Of a DNA stretch of 64,000 nucleotides, positions 1 to 12,600 are shown piece after piece (the first letter of the stretch is position 1; each line of letters starts with the position of its first letter). Origin of the DNA: Gymnorhina tibicen (taxonomy: Eukaryota > Chordata > Aves > Passeriformes > Artamidae); assembly GCA_013399875.1 (NCBI GenBank), contig VXAZ01000388.1, forward strand, positions 62,001 through 126,000, in the 5' to 3' direction. Made by a program: the position numbers and the translations under genes. Below the pieces are notes generated by a model, which saw nothing but the letters and a program-made list of their open reading frames with translations, did not search any database and had not been told where the DNA came from.

Positions 1-2814
1 GGGGTAAGAACCAGAACATACTGGTATTTCAATAAAGAACAAAAAGAGAAGGAAAATATGGCATGATGGGGAAGTGCTGCCCTGTCCCAACATGAGCATC
101 GTACCTTCATCCTTGTGCCACCTTCTGCAAAGCTCCTGTTCCCTTCAATTTCTCCCTTAGCATGGGCTCTCCCACCTCTTCTCCAGCTCCACTGTGCCCA
201 AGGCAGCTTCTCAGTACCTGCCCAAAATGCCAGGACACACAAGGCAAGGTGATGGCCTTGGGAGGAGAATGATGGCAGGGCCTTTGTGACCACAAAGGGG
301 ACCAGAGATGACTTCCATGCTGCCCCCAGATGTGCTGTCAAGTGAGATGGCTGCTGCACATCCGGATAAATCCCTTTCTTTTTTGCATCCCTTATCAGGA
401 GAGGCAGGTCAAAGCACAAACATTTCAAAAATGATGTCCAGGAATGCCCTTTCCACAGCTCTGCCATGGACAAAGCCCTGGATTTCTCTCTCTTTCTCCC
501 TCCCCCGTTCCTGCCCTCACGCTCTAAGCACTGCCATTCCTACACCCACACACCACTGCTCTCCTGTGCCAGTGATCTGCATCTGTGCAGATTTACCTGG
601 AAATTACTACTCTTAATGTGTATTCACACTTACATGGGCAATATCATTATTTTTTAGTATGGAAAACAACTCCTTGCTTTTTGCCAGATCCCACCTGTCG
701 CTTTGCAGCCAGGCTTGGGCTGATGACTTTATAATTCGTCCATCCCTTTCCATTGGGAATATCCCCCACTGCAAGAGGAGCACACAAATTACCTGGGAAG
801 GTGGTACAGGTGTTGCCACATCCGACAACCCTCCTGGTAAGACAATGGGTACAGGCTCCTTTGTGATGCCCCCCACCCCAGAGCTCTGCCCCGACGTGCT
901 ATCTTCTCCCTGAGAGCAAAGTGGAGGCATCCTTCAGCACTTCAGTTAACAAGTGCTGGAGCAAATCAAGCCAAATCTCATCTTCTGCCCTTTCTTTGAC
1001 TTCTTCACTGACTATTAGGGGGAGAAGAAAAACAACTCCTCGAAGGTGAAGCTTTGATATTCGGAGTGCTGGGAGAAATCCTGGTTCCTACAGTGATATT
1101 CAAGGAACTGAGGACAAACGTGTATATCCTGTATATCCAAAGGAGAAAGAGAGCACTTAAACTATAGGAAAACAACTCTAGGTAGTAATTATTGTGCTTG
1201 TAAAATAATAAAGATTTTTATCAGCTTCCAGCTTGCCACTGATGGTTAATAACACACATCCTAGTGCTGTTGGACAATGGTATTTGGAGAGCTGTGCCTT
1301 GTGCTGCAGCATCAGGCTGGGCTAAGGGATGCAGCCACATCCTCATCCACAGGGTTTTGAAACGCCAAGCAAAGCAGCAGCAAAACCCCAAGCAAAAATC
1401 AGCAACAGACCTGAATTTTGCAAGGTGTTTATTTTTGATCAGAGAAAAGGAAGGTAAAATAAAGGCTATTTCACAATGAAAAAGCATCCAGGTTTCCCTC
1501 CACTCTGGGGTGGAAGGGTTATGTGTCTGCTTTTGCTTTGAATATAGCTCAGAGCTGCCAAGTGCTCCCAAAACCAAAGTGAACAAGCTTGCAAATTATG
1601 GCTGGCACATTCCTCTGGATTTTTTTTTCATTCTTGCTGTATTTTCCAAGCAAGCAAGAACTGGCTCCTTCCCCCTCCGCAGTCCTGGCACTTTGCACGA
1701 CACAATTTCCTCACCAGGATTTACTGGAAACACATACAGCCCTTGGCCTCAGACAGGGAGGTGGCTGCAAGAAGCTTCCAACATTTTTATTCAAAGCGCA
1801 TCCTTTTGCTGTGTGCTGACAGCGGGCAGAGCACACGTGTGGCCCTGGGAACACCTTTCCCATCGCCCACGCTGTGCTCGCAAACTCTGGTAGAGCACGG
1901 CTGTTTCTTAGCTAATGCCTTGGGTAGTTTCCTATGGCTACGGGTTGTGGAATGAGCTGGTAGCTGACGGAACAGAGTACAACAGCTCATCTTGTCTGGA
2001 AAAGGCACATGATGTTCAGAAACTCACATTTTTATAGCCTTTAAAATTGTTCATTTCTGAAACTGCAGCCATTCTCTTATGAATGGAGAAGGACCAAGAG
2101 AAATGACTCAGCCCTGGCAGGAGGGGTAAAAAAAGACCCAAAACCTCCAACTCTCCCTCCCCAAAGTACCCTCCTTAGCTTTAATAACTCATTATCGTAT
2201 TATGAGGCAAAGGCTCACAGGATTATGGTATTTATTAATATTATAATGGATGTGAGCCAGCCTTCGAGAGAGCTTTTTGTATTCCTGCTTTGTGCTGACC
2301 TGGGCTTGGACCTGGGGTTTGTGTCCCACTGTGCTATCAAACACAAACACACCCGCTCCCCATCAGTAAATACACATGCATTTAGTAAATACATGCTTAG
2401 TAAATTACATATATACATGAATAGATATATATGTGTAGCACAGGTAGGCGGGAATTTCAGAGCTTGAGGTTTTCTGGCTGCTTCCACTCAGACAAACAGA
2501 TTATACAATCCTTCAGCAGCAAAATAAACAGCTTAGAGCAAACAAGAGGCTTAGTGTGCCAGTACTTTATATTTTCTGGCTGGGGCTGGCCACGGCTGTG
2601 GCCATCGAGCCCAGCCCCTGCTGCTCCCTCTGCACAGCCCAGAGACCTGCCCTGGTTTCAGCCCTTTGGGTCACCCAGCACTGCGTGCAGCTGGATTTTC
2701 CTTTCTTTTGCTTTGGTGCGCTATAGACTTGGGCAGAGTTTCTTCCGGCACAGATCAAAGCAGAAAATAAATTGGATGCTCCTCTGCTCCGTGTGCAGAG
2801 CCATCCTCAGTTTC
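1..2814. other. Non-coding stretch, nothing recognised
   Basis: Both strands carry many stops, and the longest open frame is 127 codons (1510-1893, plus strand) with no recognisable domain. The only visible structure is a short AT-rich imperfect repeat near 2364-2430, where AGTAAAT recurs three times beside alternating TA/CA steps. No transposon, RNA gene or CpG island is apparent. It is read as avian intergenic or intronic sequence. Confidence 0.6.
2364..2430. repeat. AT-rich imperfect short repeat
   Basis: The word AGTAAAT occurs three times within about 40 bases and is followed by an alternating purine-pyrimidine AT-rich run (2406-2432). It looks like a decayed simple repeat with no gene content. 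Confidence 0.4.
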
Positions 2815-2946
2815 ATGGAATCACGGTTTGAGTTGGAAGAGACCTTAAAGATCATCCAGTTCCTCCCTCTGCCATGGGCAGGGACACCTTTCACTAGACC
2901 AGGTTGTTCAAGGCCCCATCCAACCTGGCCTTGGTTCCCAAGATGA
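2815..2946 (-). mobile_element. CR1 LINE 3' fragment
   Basis: On the plus strand this reads as the reverse complement of an avian CR1 3' end. It starts with a degenerate GGAATCA tail, then has the conserved blocks GAGACCTTAAAGATCATCC, CCATGGGCAGGGACACC and CCCCATCCAACCTGGCCTTG. The element is therefore on the minus strand and truncated at its 5' end after about 130 bp. No reverse-transcriptase or endonuclease coding sequence remains. The matching segment elsewhere in the window has the same block order. Confidence 0.9.
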
Positions 2947-3366
2947 GTTTTAAGCACTCCCAGGTATCACCCCTGCCTCTTCATCCCTCACTGAAAGGAA
3001 ACTAAGTTCACAGCAGAAAACTGTACCCCAAGTTGCTGAATGCACAAGAAGGCAAAGCAAAAGAAAACATGTTTTCCTCCACCTTTTCTCAATTATAGCA
3101 GCAAACAAGTTTTCATGCCAGCAGAATTAGAACCGAGACTAAAGGCATCGTTTTAATGTGAAAATGAGAGACAGCTTGGGTGGTTTGCTTTGTTGCAAAT
3201 ATGTAGATGCATTTTTGCAATTCCAGTTTAATTTCAACACTTTTCTCTGGAGGAGGGCACAACCACATCCTACCTGCCTGACCCAGCACATGGGGGCTGT
3301 GTTTCCTCTCCCAAAGCCAGGGAAGGTTTCTGCCTCATTAACACCCTCCTCCAGCCCTTCCCTCCC

Positions 3367-3434
3367 TTGGGAGTTGGAATAGGTGACCTTTGAAGGTCCC
3401 TTCCAACCCAAACTATTCTAAGATTCTTTGATTC
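3367..3434 (+). mobile_element. CR1 LINE 3' terminal stub
   Basis: A short plus-strand tail of CR1. It has a GGAATAGGTGACC-like block, then GGTCCCTTCCAACCCAAAC, then degenerate copies of the terminal octamer (ATTCTAAG, ATTCTTTG). About 68 bp remain, so this is a severely 5'-truncated insertion. It lies about 420 bp from an opposite-strand CR1 fragment. Confidence 0.85.
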
Positions 3435-5943
3435 CCACCCCATCACCACCAGTTCTCACTGATTTCACAGGCCTGACATCACCCACGAGGCCCAGGGCTG
3501 CAACCCATCTCCCATCACACGGCATTTCTGGGAACACCTGCAGCTCTGCTGCCCTTCCCAAGAGTTTGGCAGCATCACAGGAGCAGTCAGACAAACAACT
3601 ATCCACATTTCTACTAAAATAAACACAAATTTTTAATTCCAGCAAGTAATCCTGCATAAGAGGGAAGTACTATTGTAGCACAAGCGAGAGGAGGCTGCGT
3701 TTTACTCTTTTCACCAGCATTTTTACACCGTCCCTTTCCCAGCCACGTTACTGAATCAGAAACATCCAGCTTCATCAAGGCTTACTTTGTCTAAACAGGA
3801 TTTGGGGTCTCTAAGGGCTGCTGGAGAATATCATGTTTAAAGAGAGATGTTAAACCTCAGGACAATAAGGGATGTGTTAATGCACTGAGAGCCAAGTTCC
3901 TTCGCTGCCACTCTCTTCTTCCCAGACAAAATTACAGATTAAAAGAAACACATGAGAACTGGATCACCCCACTCTCTTGCCAAGTGATCAAATTAACTTC
4001 CTACAACCCATCCCAAATCTTACATTTCACACTTGTGAACTCTTGCCAGGAAACACAAGAAACTATTTCCTAGAGGGGAATGAAACAGTCCCAGCGGCCA
4101 AGGACAGAGCTCGTGGCCAAAGCCAACACCTAACCCGGAGCAGAAAGAAGCAGCGCCATGAAATTCTCCATGAGGACAGTTTATATGCAGTGGGGCTCTC
4201 CTCTTCTGTGCAAACAATCCTCTCACAGCTTCAGCTTCCTCACAGACAGAAATAATTTTCCACCCCCAAAAAAGAGACTTTCATGGGATATGGGCCAACT
4301 TAAGAACAAGTCCAGGAATAAGGAACTTTTGAGAAATTTGCACTGGAGGAAGACCCTTAAGATGAAGCCCAGTGAGGAGGGATCCGGCCCTCCTTCCCCA
4401 CCTCATCACCTGGAGGAGGAGGAGGTGGCACCTTCCCCAGCCAGGTGCTGAAAAGCCAATGAGACACAATCCTGAGACATGTTTCATGCTGGCCCCCTGG
4501 CCAGTCAGTACGGAATATTTCAGACTTCAACGAGGCTGTGAGATGCCTCTAGACCCCAGCCTGTGCAGTGTTTATATGCTGTAATGGCCCTCCCCTCTGC
4601 TTCAAGCCTCCTTATGTAGGAAAACCTCCAGTGGAAGCAGTGGGAGGCTCTTAATTGCCTCTGCTCCAATCAATACAAACAGTGCTTGGCAATGCCAACC
4701 ACCACAGTGAATGCTGGCTCCCCAACGGCACAATTTCCACATTTTCTTACTGTTTCCACTGTAAAAGAAAGCAGGCAGAAGGCACTGGATCTATTGCTTC
4801 CAGGATGAGCCCACCAAACCCTGTAGCTGAGGACTTAGATCCAAGCTGAGCCAAGATTTATGTGGAACCATCCGGGTCATCAACCACCAGCCACTGCTCT
4901 TCTAAAGGCTGGAGAGAGCTGACACACAATCCCTGCACGTGCCCAGCTCTCTTCCTTGGCTGGAATAATAAGAAGGAAGCCCTGGGAGCACTGCTGCCAG
5001 GCAGGATGCAGAGGATCTGAGTTATTCCTGCCCTTACATGAACCGCTGCCACCGACAAACTGAGCCTGAGAGGACTGACCACAAGAATTTCGATTTAATG
5101 CCATCTGCAAAGCATCTGAACTTCTCCTCAGCGGGAGGCACAGCAGAGGGGATTTCCAAAGACACTGGGGCAATCCGAGCTCCTGGATCGTCTCAGTTCC
5201 TGGGATACTTCAGAGTCAGCCTTAAGCCTGCTTTACTCGAACAAAACACAAGAGAAGAGTCTTCCCTCACTTTACAAAATCCTACTTCAGACCCTGAGAA
5301 AACACAGCAATGCCAGAAATGTATCTGAAAAATCTGGGGTTAAGCAGTTCTTGAGGATGGTACAACGTTTATCTGAAGTGAACACTAAATCGTCTTTAAA
5401 AATATGTTAATTGACAGGGTTTCACCAAGTTTATTAAACCGTTCTCCCAGGCTCTATCACAGGCAAGTCCTTAGCCCTGCAAGTTTCTAAAGGGCTTTCA
5501 TTCAGTAATTACAGCCTTGCCTATGCCATTAGATGGCCCATTATCCTCATTTGGCTCTCCTGCTATAATTACTGAGATCATTTTAACAGGTAATTTGGCA
5601 AAGCTGTCATCACCTCCAAGTTTAATGCACCTTCATTCACAAGTGCCACACACGTGTTTCCCCTCCAGTCCCCAGAGCAGCTCAGGTGGCCATGGGTGGG
5701 ATTTTCCAGAGCATCCCAGGACCACGTGCGAGGTATCAGCATGATACACCCAAGCAGGGTACAAGCAAGACAAACAGGTGGCTTCTATCCAAATGACTCG
5801 GGATAAGGTGTGGGATGCCAAATTAACACACAGGGATGGCAGAGAAGGAGGAGTAGGCAAGGCAGTGCTGGCGAGCACAGCAGTGACAGCAGATTAGACT
5901 TGCAACAGACCAATCATAGATACATATTACGAAAAAACGTATC
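3435..5943. other. Non-coding stretch with one possible conserved block
   Basis: No open frame exceeds 97 codons and no transposon is recognised. The interval 5500-5635 differs in texture: it is AT-rich with intact TAAT/ATTA words (ATAATTACTG, GGTAATTTGG) and ATTAGATGGCCC-type strings, and lacks simple-repeat decay. That texture is typical of conserved non-coding elements, but conservation cannot be judged from one sequence. Confidence 0.5.
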
Positions 5944-6155
5944 ACAGAGTCATAGAATGGTTTGGGCTGGAAAGGACTTGGGAAGCCCCATCTAACCCGG
6001 CTCTGGACACTTCCAGGGATGGGGCAGCCACAGCTGCTCTGGGCACCCTGTGCCAGGGCCTCAGCACCCTCACAGGGAGGAATTTCTTCCTAATATCTCA
6101 TCTAAACCTGTCAGGTTAAAGCCATTCCCCACTGCCCCACCTACACTGAAGGACA
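5943..6155 (-). mobile_element. CR1 LINE 3' fragment
   Basis: A minus-strand CR1 insertion seen in reverse complement. It starts at the tail (CATAGAATGGTTTGGGCTGG), skips the usual CCATGGGCAGGGACACC block by an internal deletion, and continues through CTTCCAGGGATGGGGCAGCC, GGGCACCCTGTGCCAGGGCC and CACCCTCACAGGGAGGAA into the TTCTTCCTAATATCT block. The deletion distinguishes it from the other copies here. No coding region is retained. Confidence 0.9.
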
Positions 6156-9100
6156 GCAGGGACCTGCTGCTCTGGGAGTGGAAGAAATCCCTGGATGAGC
6201 CCACATGAGCTTCCAAGCAAGGTCTGACTCTGAGCAGAGTTGCTGCAGGGTAACCATGAACCTTGGCAAGCCAGAGCTCTGCCTGCGACCTCATTCCCCA
6301 CCACTCCTCCTACCTGTGGCCTCAGTGAGTGCTTTGTGGTTTTCCTTCTAAACCAGGACTCTCTGAAAGCACTGGGAGAGGACATGGACTTCAGCCAGGC
6401 TGCAAAGAGCACCAGGCTCCTTAATTACTTCTTTTCCCTGGCTATGCCTGTTTGTGCACGGCTGTATCATGAAATTTGTCAGTGTTAACAATGTAGTCCC
6501 CTCCAGAGACCCATTCACTCAACAGGGCTGCAAACCTGATTGGTAAGAAATTAATTTAGGGTGCAGTAATATATCAAGAAGGAGATGGAAATAAGAGCCC
6601 AGCCCTGCTGTAACAGGAATGTCAGCTGGCCAGGGGATCAGCAGCAAGAGTATGGTGATGATAAAAACCATGGAAACTGCACCACAGTCACCTCTACAAA
6701 CCAAATCCCAGAAAAGAAACCCCAAACTAACCCACACTTTAATGGTAATCATTGGGTTAAAGTGGGATCCAAAGTTTAAAATGCCTCCTTATGATACATT
6801 TCTACAGTCTTTCTTCAGGTTCTAAATGTATTCATTCTCTGTTTCCCATAAATCCGAGCTTTCTTTTTAATCTCCTTATGATATTGTGGGGGAAGGACCC
6901 TCATTTCATAAACTGTGCACCTAAGAGAATAGCCAGTAAAACCCAACAGATTCCCATACAAAGGACTTCAGAAGAGCTGATGAGGAGGAGATGCCACAAG
7001 ACGAGAGGAGGTGGAGGACTGTGGAAGAGGCTTTCCAATGCAGAGGAGGTTACGCAGCCCACTAAGCCCCAACTTGCTTGAAAAGCACTTTTCAGGTGGG
7101 TGTGAGAAACATAACAAAATCAGAGTTAGCTTGGAAATTGCCTTTCTTATAAGCTGAAGAAAGGGAAAAAAGGCTGAAATCCCAACCAGCAGAACATGGA
7201 TCATCCTGAGGGTGCCTTCAAGGTGTCCCTCACTCAATGGGTCCTGCCTGTTTTGGCAGGGAGGGACAGAAATCCCTCAGTCTTGCAGAGAAGCTCTGGA
7301 GGGCCCTGAGACGGCAAGAAATCTCCTTTTTTGCAAGAAACTAGACTTAAAATCCAACCCAACTGTGAGTGCTGCTGAAAGCACCTGGCAGCTACATAAA
7401 CCAGCACAGGTCCTGCACTTGTTCGTGCCTTCATTCCTGGCAAGGAAACATCACTGTCCCAGTGATTTCCACCCCTGCTCTTCCTTCCCCACCCAGCACT
7501 CAGAGAACATCTGAAGGGTGCAGCTCTCCAACAAGAGTGGAGCTTGGGGGACACCCACACAAACAAACCCATCCTCGTGTTTTACCAGAGATGACGAATT
7601 CTTCTTTCAGAAGAGGAACTGAGCACCCTTTGTGGCTGCTGTGCCTCTAAATGCTTGTGAGAGAGCCGCCATATGGGCTGAGATTTATCACTTGTGTTTC
7701 CTAACTTGCACATCTGTTTTCTATAAGTAGCTGTCCAAGTCAATGCATCTCCCCTTTCCTCACGAACCGCCCACGGAGCTTTTCAAGGACAAATCATTGT
7801 TTCTTTTGGTGGCTATCTGCTCAGTGGGCTCCACATGTCACCTTAACAACCGAAAGTGCTGCTCACAAAAACCTGGAGTGGTCATTACCCTCCAAAAGAA
7901 GGGTAACACTTGCAGTGGTCACTGGCAGTGGGTGTAATCAGGATTCTGAATGAGAAGAGAGTGATCTGTTCCCATCAGCAACCCAGGAAACTCCCTGTCA
8001 GCTCCTCAAATTCCATTCAAGTCAAGAAAGTTATTCCCACTGCCCTGTGTCAGGACACCTCCTCCTAAACTGAAAGCTGAACAGAGGAACCTGAGAGAAA
8101 AGGGGAATTTTTCCAAGGTCAGAAGTATTGGGAAAGTGGCACAAAGCCAGGGGGGTCACGAGGAACTAATGAGACTTCCCAGACCCCATCTCATCTGGAC
8201 ACGAGGAATGTGTGGCATGCAGAGGGCAGAAAGAGCCATCCCAGATGCGGGAAAACTTGGTTCCTGTGGATGGCCACCAGAGCAACAAACCCTTATTGCT
8301 TTGAAATTTTAATGAAGAGCCAATCATTTCTCTTTCTTCCTGAAAAAAAAAGCCAAACCAAAGGTGACCTCAAACATTTCTCTGCCAAAAATGTTGTGTA
8401 CAATCTCTCATGCCTTCTTTCTTCAGTGTTTACAAGACACCTACCAACTTGGTACTGAAGGGCTGGGATAAACGTAACAAAATAATTGAGAAAAAAGACC
8501 ACAAAAGGAAACAAAAAGCATCCACTAAGAAGTTCCTGCTCTGAAAGTTAAGGATATGGTTCTGCATGGCCCACCAGGCTTCAGGGCAGCAGTGGCACTG
8601 GGTTTGCAGTGCTGTGGGGACAAAAGCATGAACCACACGAGCACAAGCAATGTGGTCCTGCTCCAGTCACTCCATCATCCCAGCCTGCGAATGGACTGAG
8701 GGCAATGGCTGATTTCATGTCACTTCAGTAGCTCCAAGTGACTTGGAGATGAGCAAGATGCTACTTCAATGGAAAGCAGGGGTGTCATCTCGCCTCTCCA
8801 GGCTGCGAGGTGCTCTCAGGCAGGACACATTTTGCTCCAAGACAAGTGCAATTAGGCAGCAAAACAGTTTTAAAATAAATGAATATGCCCAGCTGTTAAT
8901 GATGCCCTTCAGCAGAACTGCCCAGAGCAGGCTACTGCCATCTCCAAGAGGAACCACGGGCAGCCCCTCAAGAGTTAAAGAGCAGGGAGGCTCTTGTGGA
9001 TGCAAAGTGGGGAGATTAATAGCGAGTGTATTAAAAGTGATAAGAGAGTAAGCAGTGGCTGAAACAGAGATTGCAGAGGATATTTGAGAAGAAACTCTCC

Positions 9101-10199
9101 ATCCACAGAAGAAATAAAAGGTCAGTGCAGAGAGACGGTGACTTCTCTAAGAAATGGCACAAGTGCTTTCCTGACACAAATATTGACAGCAGAGACAGAC
9201 ACATACAATTTATTCATCTCCCTGCCCTGATAGCACAGAGAGACAAGCACCACCTGAACAGGGGGACAGGAGAAAGGAAAAAAGCAGGATAACTGAGCAG
9301 GTAGTCAAAGCCAAGGGCCACTCAGGGCAGGCAGGAGTCACCCAAGCAGGACACCACTTAATATTTACACTAAAATCCTGCCTCTTGCTCCTGCACCAAA
9401 AAAACCCCCAGCAACAAAAGGGGAAATTATCTTGTCTCCGAATTCACCAAACTGCACTGCAACAGATTAAACTGTAACAACACAGCCCAGAGAGGACAGA
9501 CAAAATATTAAGCAGAATTAAGCCTTAAAGGATGTTATGGTCCTTGGAGAAAAATGAGCTCAATTTCTTTTATCCTTATGTTTTACAGCAACTTTAAAAA
9601 GCCTCTTCTTCAGAGAATGCTCAGCGGTGACTTTTAGACCAGGCTTTCAGCAGCTGTCCCCCTCTCTTCTCTAACATATATAATCCAAATTACAGTGGTC
9701 ACAAACAGTATTTCCCTTGCAAGAGCTTTATTTCAGAACACTGTCTGCTGCAGTAGCAGCAGAAGAATTTACAATCTCCCCTTGCCCCCGAAATGTAGAT
9801 TTACAGGAAGAGCCGTTTATTTTAATTCCAGACTAATGATTCTCTTTCCATCAATGTATTTAATTCCTTGGACAGCTCAGTTTCCAGAGTTATTTCGCAA
9901 GTCTTCCTCCTACTTCTCAGTTAATTATTACCGACAAAACAGCAAAATGTGAAGTTCTACTCTCACTTTGGACACACTGGGAAGATGTCCCGCTGCTGCT
10001 GGGGTGGGTGAGGATGGAGACTCGAAGGTATCTAGAGCCACCAGCCAGGTTTTCCTGCAAAAAGATGCTCTTCCCCCAGCATCAACAGCAAGCCCACAAC
10101 TTTTTCATGGAAAAAGAAAGGGAGAATTAATAAAGCAGCTTGTTTTCTCCTGCTGGACTTCATGCACCGAGGGAAAGCAGTCTCTCTGCTATGTCTAGA

Positions 10200-10450
10200 C
10201 ACTTCTGTTTTGTACCATCCCAGCCCGACTCACCCATCAATAGTCTTTAAATATTGAGGAGGGCTCCCGCTGCTATCGCTGCTCCTCTCGGCCCACGTGC
10301 CGCTTCCAGGGCCATCAAGCAGAGGAGGTGGCATCTGCCGGCTCGGGTGCAGTTGCTTAAGTGCACGGTGGCAGCCCCCAGGAAGCATATCCAGCCCAGT
10401 TTGAGTCCTTAATTATTAACAATATTTAGATAGCACAGGCAGAAGTGAGA
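10200..10450. promoter_or_regulatory. Candidate enhancer with HNF1-, NKX2- and E-box-like sites
   Basis: Within 250 bp there is a perfect CACGTG E-box (10294-10299), an NKX2-type TTAAGTG (10357-10363), and CTTAATTATTAAC at 10408-10420, which matches 12 of 13 positions of the palindromic HNF1 consensus GTTAATNATTAAC. An AT-rich AATATTTAGATA string follows. CpG content is raised between 10260 and 10360. Motif matches alone are weak evidence; the grouping in a compact block without repeats is why it is listed. The target gene is unknown. Confidence 0.3.
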
Positions 10451-12339
10451 GAGAAAGCCCCGACCCCCGCTGTGTGCCACAGCCGGGCCTCAAGCAGCTC
10501 CCGCGCTGTCCCGCGGGCTGCACGGCTCTGTGCTCGTGTCCAACAGCTCTGCCAGGCTGTGATCAGGGATTAGCTCCTCAGCATCAAAAGGCATCTCTTG
10601 CCGTGCTGGCAGGGAAGCCTCAGGTGGCACTAAACGCGCCGTTGGAGGAAATCTGTCGGGGTTTTGGTTGCGTCATTTCGCCACAAGCCGAGGCCGTGCG
10701 CAAAGCCCTGAAGGACAGCCTGGCACTGGGCAGCGTGAGGGCAGGTCAGCAAACCCAGGCACAACAACTGGAAATCCAGGTCTAAGCCCTGCTTTTCCTT
10801 ACAACCACACAGGATGGTCTTGAAGAAACCGAACACTTGCAGCCAAGCCTGGCTCTTCCTTGGTCTTTAGATGCTGCAGCACATGGCCAGGCATTGTTTG
10901 GAGCAGTGCTGATGGATCCAGCCATTATTTCAACCATCAGCTGGGGTTTTATTTACCACACTGGGAGGTTTCTCTACCCATTGAGTCCTGGCAGCTTTGC
11001 TGGTGGCTCTTGGCTTCATCTCCTTCCCAGAGCCATGCTCTGCCTTCCCCCCAGTCACAGACCATTCTCCTTTCTTTGTTCCTGGAGGACAGCTTTGTTG
11101 TCTGCATAATAACAGGTGATTTAGCAGCTGTCACATTCAGGGGCTGGAGGATTTGAAGGCAAACTCTGTTGAGTCAAACGTGCTCCTGGAATCCCTCTGG
11201 CTGCCACATCCACCAGAGCCAGAGGATGACAGAGAAGGCAAAATTCACTTCTGTGGCAGAAAGACTCCACTTGTCCACACACTCAGTTTACAGCCCCGAG
11301 CTCACACTCCCAGGTCTCCACACAGACCAAAGGATGCTCAAAACCACCCAAGACGGATGCACAGGTCTCATCTAAGGCTGCCCAGTGCTTACTAACAGTC
11401 ATTTGGGCTGCTATAATGACATCTCCGTTCCTTGCAGAATGAGATACTACAGCCAGTATTTCCCCCCAGGCCCGTGTGCCTGGACGGACACACTGCTCAC
11501 AGCTCTCTGCTGCATCGCCATCCTTGGATGTACCAGCACCTCCCTCCACACCAGAACCAGCCATGCTCGGCATTGCTTGGATTTTTGCAATAGAAGAAAA
11601 TAAGTAGAAAAACAACCCACAAGTAACTCAGTAATAAACCAAAAAATAACTCAAATCCACTGAGTTATCGCAGCTGCCACACTCCACTCCAGCCAACTCC
11701 AAAATCCCTTCCAATCCCAGTTTATCCCTCATCCCTCTACATCCAGACTGACACTCCCACCCTGCCCCTGGCATGAGCCCCAAAAATATGAAACACCCAA
11801 ATATTTCAGTTCCTCCATAATTCATGACAAGCACTAAAACACAATGAACAAGCATGGGGAGGGATGGAGGGAAGACACTGATTCAAAATCAGCACAATTC
11901 CTTTTCCTTTGGTGCCCAAGGCCTGGCATGCACTGAGTTATGCTGATTTAAAGGTTGGGGTCATTAGGCTGCGGGCAGGATCCCACCAATGAAATGAGGT
12001 AGGAATTAATACTATATCAGGCCATGCTGAGGTACAATACCAACCTGCAATGATAAAATTATTTAGCCAGCTTTTCCCCCCATCCCCCCAGCTCCCCCCA
12101 CCCCCTTCTCCACCTCTCTGGCTCAGCCATTCTCACATCTCCGGGCGATTCTTCTTCCCTTTCCCATCAAGCCAACACACACGCAGGCGTTTCATGGCAA
12201 TCCCTACCCCACGGACAATGAAATTAGAAGGGAACAAAAGAGCAAACCTCGCTGCTCCATGTCCTCGCGCTCGGCCGGGCAGACAATGGTCCCAGCTGCT
12301 TCCCAGGAAGCACCCAGCCACAATGAGCCCAGCTCCGGT

Positions 12340-12600
12340 GCCGAAGAGGGTCCCGGCTCCCTGGGGTGCAGGAGGTTGTCACTGGAATATGCATCTCATT
12401 GGTTACCTGTCAGCTTTCCTGGGCGGTTATGAAGTACAGCCGCCGCCGGAGGCTATAATGGGATGTAATAACGAGGCGGCCCTTCCACAGAGCAGCTTTG
12501 ATTAGGTGATGGGAACTGGCAGCATCCGCTGGCTTTTGAAAAAACACAAGCTCAAAGCTGTAAAATAAAGGGATCGCCAGGAATGCGGCCACTTTTTCAG
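12340..12600. promoter_or_regulatory. Candidate conserved non-coding element or enhancer
   Basis: A block of about 260 bp has intact TATGCAT, an inverted CCAAT (ATTGG at 12398-12402), an E2-box-like TTACCTGT (12403-12410), a GCCGCCGCC core, TATAATGGGATG, TAATAACGAGG and TTTGATTAGG. It mixes CpG-containing and TAAT-containing words with no repeat signature, a texture typical of vertebrate developmental enhancers. A 151-codon open frame overlaps it but is proline-rich, has no domain and is probably fortuitous. Confidence 0.35.
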
